A stretch of DNA of 64,000 nt from Rhodothermales bacterium (lineage in GTDB: Bacteria; Bacteroidota; Rhodothermia; Rhodothermales; JANQRZ01), in NCBI GenBank assembly GCA_039944855.1, contig JBDUXZ010000034.1, forward strand, positions 1-64,000. The letters run 5' to 3'. The notes beneath the pieces were generated by a model. That model saw only the letters and a program-made list of their open reading frames with translations. It did not search any database and was not told where the DNA came from. The position numbers were made by a program, and so were the translations under genes. Below are positions 15,982 to 23,052 of the stretch, piece by piece (the first letter of the stretch is position 1; every line of letters begins with the position of its first letter).

Positions 15982-17385
15982 TCAAGCTGGCGCGCGCGGC
16001 GTGCGACGGAGCGTCGCGAGCATGTCCTCGACGCTCGTGAGCTTGACGCGGGGCCGGCCCGCCGCCTCGCCGAGCGCGACCTCGTGCGCGTCGAGCCGCC
16101 GCCAGTCGGCGTAGTCGAAGCAGGCGGGCTGCCGGGTGCGGACGAGCCGTTCGGCAGCTTCGGCGTCCGGGGCGGCGGGGCCGAGCGTGACGCCGCGGTC
16201 GGCGTCTTCGAGCATCGCGTTCGCCGTCTCGTGCGCGTCGGGCTTGTTCGTCCCGATGACCCCGCTCGGCCCGCGCTTGATCCACCCGGCAACATAGAGG
16301 CCGGGGATGGGCGTGCCGTCGGCGTCGGTGACGCGCCCGCCTTCGTTCGGCACGATGCCGCGCCGCTCGTCGAAGGGGACGCCGGTGAGGGCGACGCCGC
16401 GGTAGCCTACGGAGCGGAAGACGAGCCCGGCCTCGATCTCCTCGGTCTCGCCGGTCGGCCGCGGGCGCAGCCGGTCCGAGCCGTCGTCCACGAGTTCGTT
16501 GCGGACGATGCGGACGCCCTCGACGCGGTCGTTGCCGAGGATCTCGGTGGGGGAGACGAGGAAGCGGAGGACGATCCGGCGGCGCTTGCCCGAGGGCGAC
16601 CGCTCGGCGTAGTCCTGCAAGAGTGCGACCTGTTTCGTCGCCTGCCGGTCCTGTGCAGCTTCCAACTCCGCCTCGCTCAGCGGGTCGAGCGCGACCTCCT
16701 CGGGGCGGGCGAGCACGTCGGCATCTTCCATCTCGCCCAACTCCTTCACCTCGGGATAGGTGAACGCCGCCTGCAACGGCCCCCGTCGCCCGAGCAGGAC
16801 GACCTCGCGCACGCGGCTCTCGCGGAGGGCGTCGAGCGCGTAGTCGGCGATGTCCGTCGCCGCCAGCTCGTCGGGCGTGCGGCAGAGGATGCGCGCCACG
16901 TCCACCGCCACGTTCCCCACACCGACGACGACGGCGCGCTCGCAACGCAGGTCGAAGGCGCAGTCGCGGAACTCGGGGTGGCCGTTGTACCACGCGACGA
17001 ACTCGGTGGCGGAGTGGCTCCCCGGGAGGTCCTCGCCGGGGATGCCGAGGCTGCGGTCCGTCTGCGCGCCCGTCGTGAAGAGGACCTGGTGGTAGTGCTC
17101 GGCGACGTCGGCGAGCGTGAGGTGCTCGCCGAAGCAGACGTTGCCGAAAAACCGGAAGCGCGGGTGGTCGGCGACCCTCTCGAAAACGCGCGTGACGTTT
17201 TTGATCTTCTGGTGGTCGGGCGCGACCCCGCTGCGGACGAGGCCGAACGGCGTCGGCAGCCGGTCGAAGAGGTCCACGGCGACGCCGTCGTGGCGGAGGA
17301 GGCATTCGGCGGCGTAGAACCCGGCGGGGCCGGCGCCGACAATAGCGACGTGGAGGGGGGACGCATCGGTGCGGACGTGAGACAT
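15982..17385 (-). CDS. FprA-type NADPH:ferredoxin/flavodoxin reductase
   Basis: A 467-residue flavoprotein of the adrenodoxin-reductase type that transfers electrons between NADP(H) and ferredoxin or flavodoxin. The FAD-binding dinucleotide fold is at the start (VAIVGAGPAGFYAAECL), followed by LPTPFGLVRSGVAPDH, the family's signature. The NADP-binding motif is VVVGVGNVAVDVARIL around 180-195. The RSVGYRG and GLYVAGWIKRGPSGVIGTNKPDA blocks near the C-terminus complete the FAD site and are highly characteristic. Length and motifs are normal. The start at the ATG ending at 17385 (MSHVRTD) is chosen because the dinucleotide fold follows closely; a longer frame to 17469 adds an unconserved segment. 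It is divergent from the exosortase gene. No ferredoxin gene is seen next to it. Confidence 0.9.
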   Translation of the reverse strand: MSHVRTDASPLHVAIVGAGPAGFYAAECLLRHDGVAVDLFDRLPTPFGLVRSGVAPDHQKIKNVTRVFERVADHPRFRFFGNVCFGEHLTLADVAEHYHQVLFTTGAQTDRSLGIPGEDLPGSHSATEFVAWYNGHPEFRDCAFDLRCERAVVVGVGNVAVDVARILCRTPDELAATDIADYALDALRESRVREVVLLGRRGPLQAAFTYPEVKELGEMEDADVLARPEEVALDPLSEAELEAAQDRQATKQVALLQDYAERSPSGKRRRIVLRFLVSPTEILGNDRVEGVRIVRNELVDDGSDRLRPRPTGETEEIEAGLVFRSVGYRGVALTGVPFDERRGIVPNEGGRVTDADGTPIPGLYVAGWIKRGPSGVIGTNKPDAHETANAMLEDADRGVTLGPAAPDAEAAERLVRTRQPACFDYADWRRLDAHEVALGEAAGRPRVKLTSVEDMLATLRRTPRAPA

Positions 17386-17553
17386 GGGCGTTCCGGTTCG
17401 GGGCGCGGTGCCGGCCGATGGCAGGCGGGGGTTAGGAGCGAGTGTTAACATACAGTGAAGTGGCATCACGCGGCGGGTGCCGAGTCATCTCGTCCCCCAA
17501 ACCCCACGTGCACGGGCCGAGCGCCGACGCCGCTCGTGCGCTACCTTCAGGCC

Positions 17554-18117
17554 ATGCGTGCTTCCCTCACTCCCTATCGCCCCATCGCCGTGTTCCTGGC
17601 GAAGATGCTCGCCGTCTACGTCGTGTGGTACGCCGTCTACGACCTGTGGCTGCTCCCCGACGGCCGCCTCGACGCCGTCGTCTCGCGCAACCTCGCCGTG
17701 CTCAGCGGCGGCGCCCTGCGCCTCGTCGGGGTCGACGTGTTTGTGGAGGGGCGGACGGTAATCCTGGCCTCCGGCCGCGGCCTCTTCATCGCCGACGACT
17801 GCACGGGGCTGACGACGGTGGGGCTGTTCGCGGGCTTCGTGCTGGCGTTTCCGGGGAGCGCACTGCGGCGGGCGCTGTTCCTGCCGGCCGGCGCCCTCGC
17901 CATCCACCTCGCGAACGCCGGGCGCCTCGCGTTCCTGACATGGTTCCACGGAGCCCGTCCTGAGCACTTCGACGCCGTACACGAGTGGGGCATCCTGCCT
18001 TTTTTCTACGGCGTCGTGTTCGTCCTGTGGATGGTGTGGGTCCGCGTCGGGGCAGTGGGAGGTTCACCGCCTCGCACGGCCGCGGCGAGCCCAGCACCGC
18101 GCCACGCGGTGGGCTGA
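17554..18117 (+). CDS. Exosortase/archaeosortase family transpeptidase
   Basis: A 187-residue polytopic membrane protein with the three catalytic residues of exosortases: Cys83 in ADDCTGLTTVGLF, Arg124 in HLANAGRLAFLTW and His143 in FDAVHEWG. Exosortases recognise a short C-terminal signal followed by a membrane helix and a basic patch, cleave there and probably attach the protein to another molecule. The likely substrate lies two genes downstream at 18898, ending in PVDGG, a hydrophobic stretch and RRLRRR. The next gene starts two bases after this stop and encodes a small membrane protein, presumably a partner. I cannot decide which named exosortase subfamily applies. Bacteroidota-type variants are of this short length, so no truncation is suspected. 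Confidence 0.85.
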   Translation: MRASLTPYRPIAVFLAKMLAVYVVWYAVYDLWLLPDGRLDAVVSRNLAVLSGGALRLVGVDVFVEGRTVILASGRGLFIADDCTGLTTVGLFAGFVLAFPGSALRRALFLPAGALAIHLANAGRLAFLTWFHGARPEHFDAVHEWGILPFFYGVVFVLWMVWVRVGAVGGSPPRTAAASPAPRHAVG

Positions 18118-18119
18118 CG

Positions 18120-18659
18120 ATGGGACGAACGGAGCGGCCATCGGGGCGGTCTCGGCGCGTACTCCTCGGACTCGTGATGGCCGTCGTGCTCCTCGTCGTG
18201 CATATGACGGCGTGGCGGGCGGTTCGGAACGCGTTCGTCGTCCACGTCGCCTATCCCCTCGTAGCAGCCATCGATACGGAGCGGGCCGACGGGTACGCGC
18301 TCGATGCCGCGAGCTACGAGCGGACGATTACGGCGACGCGGACAGGCGGGGAAGAGAAAATCTACCGAGCGCCAGCGAACATGGACTACCTCCTGGCCGC
18401 CCTCGTGCTGATCGCCGTATTCCCTCGGCGGCCGTACTGGTTCTGGCTGTGGCTGGCCCACCTCGCGGTCGGCGGGCTGGCGCTGGCAGCGTTCGCCCTC
18501 GGCGTTGGGTGGACCGACGCGGGGTTCGCCGCCGAGACGTTCCTTCGGGTGTACGCCGCGCGCGCCGTGAGCCTGCTCGCCGTGCTCGCCGCCCTAGCCC
18601 CAGCATGGGCGGAACGGCTTGGTCTGCCTACGACGCACGGGGAGGAGGGAGGTCGTTAG
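18120..18659 (+). CDS. Exosortase-associated membrane protein, family not recognised
   Basis: A 179-residue protein beginning two bases after the exosortase stop codon, so the pair is surely co-transcribed. There is a basic N-terminus, a membrane helix (VLLGLVMAVVLLVVHMTAW), an external loop of about 60 residues with a predicted beta-strand region (SYERTITATRTGGEEKIYRAPAN), and three more hydrophobic segments ending at about residue 165. Comparable small membrane proteins follow exosortases in several Bacteroidota loci; by position it may help with substrate handling or complex assembly. No catalytic motif is seen. Confidence 0.6.
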   Translation: MGRTERPSGRSRRVLLGLVMAVVLLVVHMTAWRAVRNAFVVHVAYPLVAAIDTERADGYALDAASYERTITATRTGGEEKIYRAPANMDYLLAALVLIAVFPRRPYWFWLWLAHLAVGGLALAAFALGVGWTDAGFAAETFLRVYAARAVSLLAVLAALAPAWAERLGLPTTHGEEGGR

Positions 18660-18696
18660 TAACGGCGAAGGAAAAAACTGCCGCGCGACGCGAGTC

Positions 18697-18728
18697 CTTG
18701 CAAAGAGAGAAGATGGGGATACATTTTC
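18697..18728 (+). promoter_or_regulatory. Bacteroidota-type promoter candidate for the PVDGG protein gene
   Basis: CTTG at 18697-18700 and TACATTTT at 18720-18727 are separated by 19 bases, close to the Bacteroidota consensus TTTG-N19-21-TAnnTTTG (one mismatch in each half). It lies 170 bp upstream of the ATG at 18898. Confidence 0.4.
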
Positions 18729-18897
18729 ACACCGCAGGGGGGCGGAAGTGCAGATTGTGCTTGACCCTTATGAGCAAAGCGCTTATCTAGTGGCGTAAAT
18801 CATGTCGCCAGTAGTGGCAAGAGTGGGGGCGATTACTAACTCCTTGCTCCTCACCTCTTGCGGTACCGAACCGAGTATTCGTCACCGAGAATCAGCT

Positions 18898-19185
18898 ATG
18901 CATGTACGTGTCTGCCTCCGTCGCCTTGCCCTGGTCGTCGGCCTCCTCGTCGCAACGGCGGCGGCGGCTCCGGCGCAAGAGATGCCCGAGTGGGCCGCCC
19001 CGCAAGAGGCGGAGCGCCCCCAGCCGCCGGGGTCCCTCGAGTCCTTCGAGTGCCCGAATGCGAACCCGAACTGCCGAGACATCAACCCGGCTCCCGTCGA
19101 TGGCGGCCTCGCCCTGCTTGCGCTCCTCGGCACCGGCTACGCCGTCCGCCGCCTCCGCCGCCGTTCGGAAGGGGGCGCGGAATAA
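18898..19185 (+). CDS. Small exported protein with PVDGG exosortase sorting tail
   Basis: A 95-residue protein with a signal peptide (LALVVGLLVATAAAAPAQ), a short Pro/Glu-rich mature part containing ECPNANPNCRD, and a C-terminal tail PVDGG (66-70), LALLALLGTGYAV, then RRLRRR. This three-part tail is the hallmark of exosortase substrates and resembles the PID-CTERM type, in which the motif P(I/V)DGG is followed by a hydrophobic helix and basic residues. The exosortase gene lies about 800 bp upstream on the same strand, making this its likely substrate. Only some 35 residues would remain after processing at both ends. It is unlikely to be an enzyme; a surface peptide or a carrier for an attached polysaccharide is possible. 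An in-frame upstream ATG at 18802 adds a non-signal-like extension and was not used. Confidence 0.75.
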   Translation: MHVRVCLRRLALVVGLLVATAAAAPAQEMPEWAAPQEAERPQPPGSLESFECPNANPNCRDINPAPVDGGLALLALLGTGYAVRRLRRRSEGGAE

Positions 19186-19248
19186 AGCGACCGAATTCTC
19201 TCTGTGCTGCACCTCTCCCCGTGCGAGACCCTGACTTTGACTACGATC

Positions 19249-22200
19249 ATGCCACGCATTCTGTTACCGATTCTGTTACTCACCTGGCTAGGCACTGTCC
19301 AAGTCACGAACGCTCAAGATGGGCAACTCATCGTCGATGGGGAGCCCATCGTTATCGATTTCGACGGGTTCACCGGAGCAGGCTTCGCGCCGGACCCGGC
19401 ACCCGGACAACTCGACTCGTACATCTTTACGGTGCAAGGACTCAGCGAAGGGGATGTCGGGTACGGCGATACCCGTACGGCTGGTGACTTCGCGCGAGGG
19501 CCGGCCGCTGGCGGTGTGACTTCCGGCGGGATTTACGCCGGGAATCCGAGCGACGATGAGGCGCCCTGGCTGTTCGCGCAGCCAACTAGCTCCGATTTCG
19601 CGCCAGGCACGTTCACCGTGCGATATGAGAACGCTTCGGGTCAGACCATCACGGCCATCGACCTGAGCTATCAGGTCAAGGTGTTCAACGATCAGGGCCG
19701 GTCGAGTAGTTGGAATCTCAGCGTCTCGACCAACAACGAGAGTTACGCACGCATACCCGCGCTCGATTACGCTTCGCCCGCCGCCGCTGATGCCACGCCG
19801 GTGTGGCAGAGCGCGGGGAGGAGTACGACGATCACCGACCTGAACATCGCAGACGGAGGGTTCTTTTACGTCCGGTTCACCTCTGCTGATGTGGGTGGGT
19901 CGGGCAGCCGAGATCAGATCGGCGTCGACAACATCACGTTGACGGCCGCTTTGGAACCGAGCGGCGCCACGGTCCGCTTCGCTGAAGATGCGGCGACGGT
20001 GACGGAGGGCGGCATGTACAGCCTCGTCGTCGAACTCGTGGACGCTAACAACGATTTCGTCGTGGTTTCTGTCGAGACGATGTGCTTGGACGACGACGTG
20101 ACGCCGACCTCTACGACCCGCCAACTCAGCGATAGCAACCCGACGGCCACGGTCCGGCTTACGGCGACACAGGACATGACGGAGGAGGATACAGAGCAGT
20201 GCGCCTATGACCTCACCATCGTCGACGTGGATGGCAATGTGACCTTGGGCTCGCCGAGCACGTTCGTCCTCACGATCGAGGACGATGACCAGGCGCCGTT
20301 CGTCGACAACCGTCTCCTCATCTCGGAGTTCATGGCGGACCCAGTAGGTTCCGACTCCGACGCCAATGGCGAGTACATCGAGCTCTTCAACAACACCACG
20401 CGGCCAATCGGCCTCGACGGATACACGATTAGCGATGCGTCGGGCAACTCGGACACCATTGATGGCGTGACGATCCAGCCAGGAGGCTTCGTCGTGCTGT
20501 GCTTCAACAGCAACGTCAACGCCAACGGCGGCATCGCGTCGTGTGATTACGACTACTCCGGCGTTACGCTGAACAACGGGAGCGACGACATCGTCCTGCA
20601 GGACCCGGCGGGGAGCATCGTCGATATCGTCCGGTACACCAGTTCGTGGATCGCGCCGGGCGTGTCCACGGTGTACGTCGGGAGTCCCAGCGGCGACAAT
20701 TCGGTACTCGGGAACTGGGCGGAGTCGATCTCGCGCGAGGGCCGATACAACGACGACACCGTGCTCGGCGACGACGGCTCGCCGGGGACGAACGGCGTCC
20801 ACGGCAATCTCGTCAGCCCCTTCGGCGTCGACATATCCGCGTACTGCTACACGCAGGCGAGTGGGGATTGGAGCGACTCCGCTACGTGGACGAACTGCTC
20901 CGAGGGCGTGCCCGGTGTCGGGGATGCGGCGGCAGTGCTCGCCGAGTTCACTGTGTCTGTTACCGAACCCGTGGAGGTCAATGTCGTCGTCGTCGAAGCA
21001 GGACCTCAGCCGGGCTTCGCTCCTGATGGGGGCCCCGACGCCGCGCGGAGCGGGGAGTTCGACGGGTTTCTCATCGTGGAGACGGCCTTCGCCGCGGAGG
21101 TGATGACGGTAGCCGGCGACGCCGTGGTGACGGGAGAGGGGGCCGTCAGCATCGGCACGGACCTCTCGGTGCTGGGAAGTCTGATGACAAACGACGCGGT
21201 GACGCTGCGCGCCACGGAAAACGGCCCGGCGCACTACACGGAAGAGCTCTTCGGTTCCATCGAGGGGAGGCTCACCGCCGAGCGCCGCTACGTCGACGAC
21301 GCGGGGGGCAAAGGGGCCGGCTCGTTTCGGGGCATCTTCCCGCCGTTGAAAGGCGTCACGTTCGCCCAACTCAACGACGACTTCCAGACGCAGGGCGGCA
21401 TCGGAAGCGACTTCCCCGACGCGCAGCCGAACCTCTACCGGTTCGACGCCCCGAGCCAGCATTTCCTCGCCATCACCGATTACACGAGCGAGTTCGACCC
21501 GGACAGCGGGTACGTTTTCTACATGTTCGACTTCGACATCCCGAGCACATGGGACGTGACGGGCACCCTCCGCGATGAATACTCGCTCGACCTCCACTAT
21601 AACGATGACGGGGACGGCAGCAACGACTTCAACTGGGTGCCGCAGCCGTTCCCGGGCCCGATCGATTTCAGGGAGTTGTACCGGAACAGCACCTTCTTCC
21701 CGGACAGCATCAACGCCACGCTCTACGTGCTCGACCCGGTGACGGAAGAGTTCCGCATCTACAATGCCCTCACCGGAACGGGCACCGAGCCGGGGAGCCG
21801 GGGAGCGGGCCGCTACGTCGCCGCGTTCCAGTCCTTTGTTGTACGGACCAACGCGCCGGGCACGACGCTCAACTACACCTACGACATCATGGACACGGGT
21901 GAGTCGGTGCTGCTCGTCGGCCGGGGGGACTTCGGCGGCGAGGACGAGGTGTCGCCCCATGTGCGCCTCGAGCTGGCGGGCGAGGGCTCGGCTGAGGGGC
22001 TCGGGTCGACGCAGACGTACCTCGTGTTCTACCCGGATGGGGAGGAGGGCTACGACCCCGCCGATGCGGCGATGCTGTTCCCGTTCTCTGCCGACTACGC
22101 CACGCTCGTCCTGATGGATGCGGCGGGGCAGGATCTGGCGATGGACGCGCGCGGCCTCGCGCTCACGACCGAGACGTTCAACGCCCGCGTCGCTACGACG

Positions 22201-22728
22201 CAGCCGGGCACGTATACCCTCACGTGGCCGACGATTCACGAAGTCCCCGCCGGCTGGAGCCTCACCCTGCTCGACACGGACACGGGGAATGAGGTGAACC
22301 TCCGCGACCAGTCCAGCTACACCTTCGAGGTGGGCGGCCCGACGGCGGCGCGGCGTAGCACGGCGCTGAGCACCCTCCTCCCGGCCCAGTCCAACACCTC
22401 GGCGCGCTTCGTCATCAGCGTGAGCGCTACGACGACGGCGGGCGAGGACACGGGCACCGCGCCGGGCGAGTTCGCACTCGACGGCGCGTATCCCAACCCA
22501 TTTGCCACGACCGCGACGATCCGGTACGCGCTGCCGCATGCCTCAGATGTTCGGCTGACGGTGTACGACGTGCTCGGCCGCGAGGTCGTGACGCTCTTCG
22601 AGGGCGCGCGCGAAGCGGGCCGCTACGCGGCGACAGTGTCCGGGCTCGGACTCTCCGGGGGTGTTTACTTCGTCCGCATGACGGCGGATGGGTTCGCCGA
22701 GACGAAGAAGTTCGTGGTGTTGAACTGA
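19249..22728 (+). CDS. Large secreted lamin-tail-domain protein with T9SS sorting domain
   Basis: The 1,159-residue product has a signal peptide (ILLPILLLTWLGTVQVTNAQ), an N-terminal beta-rich region, a Calx-beta-like segment (about 250-345, FAEDAATVTEGGMYSLVVEL to FVLTIEDDD), and a lamin tail domain (about 355-490). The latter shows LLISEFMADPVGSDSDANGEYIELFN, GYTISDASGNSDTIDG and DIVLQDPAGSIVDIVRY. A long region of unassigned beta structure follows, then a type A sorting domain (AYPNPFATTATIRY, VYDVLGREVVTLFEG, GGVYFVRM). Lamin tail domains occur in many secreted bacterial nucleases and surface proteins; no nuclease catalytic motif is visible here, so an adhesive or structural role is likelier. 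It lies 63 bp after the PVDGG protein gene. A hairpin at 22752-22790 follows the stop. Confidence 0.8.
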   Translation: MPRILLPILLLTWLGTVQVTNAQDGQLIVDGEPIVIDFDGFTGAGFAPDPAPGQLDSYIFTVQGLSEGDVGYGDTRTAGDFARGPAAGGVTSGGIYAGNPSDDEAPWLFAQPTSSDFAPGTFTVRYENASGQTITAIDLSYQVKVFNDQGRSSSWNLSVSTNNESYARIPALDYASPAAADATPVWQSAGRSTTITDLNIADGGFFYVRFTSADVGGSGSRDQIGVDNITLTAALEPSGATVRFAEDAATVTEGGMYSLVVELVDANNDFVVVSVETMCLDDDVTPTSTTRQLSDSNPTATVRLTATQDMTEEDTEQCAYDLTIVDVDGNVTLGSPSTFVLTIEDDDQAPFVDNRLLISEFMADPVGSDSDANGEYIELFNNTTRPIGLDGYTISDASGNSDTIDGVTIQPGGFVVLCFNSNVNANGGIASCDYDYSGVTLNNGSDDIVLQDPAGSIVDIVRYTSSWIAPGVSTVYVGSPSGDNSVLGNWAESISREGRYNDDTVLGDDGSPGTNGVHGNLVSPFGVDISAYCYTQASGDWSDSATWTNCSEGVPGVGDAAAVLAEFTVSVTEPVEVNVVVVEAGPQPGFAPDGGPDAARSGEFDGFLIVETAFAAEVMTVAGDAVVTGEGAVSIGTDLSVLGSLMTNDAVTLRATENGPAHYTEELFGSIEGRLTAERRYVDDAGGKGAGSFRGIFPPLKGVTFAQLNDDFQTQGGIGSDFPDAQPNLYRFDAPSQHFLAITDYTSEFDPDSGYVFYMFDFDIPSTWDVTGTLRDEYSLDLHYNDDGDGSNDFNWVPQPFPGPIDFRELYRNSTFFPDSINATLYVLDPVTEEFRIYNALTGTGTEPGSRGAGRYVAAFQSFVVRTNAPGTTLNYTYDIMDTGESVLLVGRGDFGGEDEVSPHVRLELAGEGSAEGLGSTQTYLVFYPDGEEGYDPADAAMLFPFSADYATLVLMDAAGQDLAMDARGLALTTETFNARVATTQPGTYTLTWPTIHEVPAGWSLTLLDTDTGNEVNLRDQSSYTFEVGGPTAARRSTALSTLLPAQSNTSARFVISVSATTTAGEDTGTAPGEFALDGAYPNPFATTATIRYALPHASDVRLTVYDVLGREVVTLFEGAREAGRYAATVSGLGLSGGVYFVRMTADGFAETKKFVVLN

Positions 22729-23052
22729 GCGTATACTTTTAACCCCACCAGGCCTCGCCCCGCCGAACCCTCCGTTCGGTGGGGCGAGGCGTATTACGCA
22801 TACCTGGTCGTTGAAAGGGAGCGGCGGGCCGGACGTACACCAGAGCTTCATGTATAAAAACGAAGAGAACGGCCGATACCTTCGGAGTGGCGCGGAGCAT
22901 GGGTGTCGCAGCCCCTTATCTTAGCGCACGTGACACGGCACATCGAAACCTAAATATGTGTGTTTTGTCCCTGCCATTTTATTCGCCGTCGCGGTCGATT
23001 TGGAGACGGGATCTCGCATTTGAAGGCACGCTAGAGCGTAGGAATTGATATT
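22729..23052. other. 324-bp non-coding gap before the polysaccharide locus
   Basis: The first 60 bases hold a terminator for the lamin-tail gene. The remainder, richer in A and T near 22930-23000, presumably contains the promoter of the BY-kinase gene, but no convincing -33/-7 pair was found. No coding potential is seen. Confidence 0.6.
22752..22790 (+). terminator. Terminator hairpin after the lamin-tail gene
   Basis: GCCTCGCCCCGCCGAAC pairs with GTTCGGTGGGGCGAGGC around CCTCC, with one G-U pair. The tail GTATTA is only weakly T-rich. Confidence 0.7.

Noticed and set aside
19288-22539. 1,083-residue open frame on the minus strand
   Set aside because: Antisense to the lamin-tail protein, whose domains and sorting tail are clear; the reverse product is Arg-rich and unstructured.
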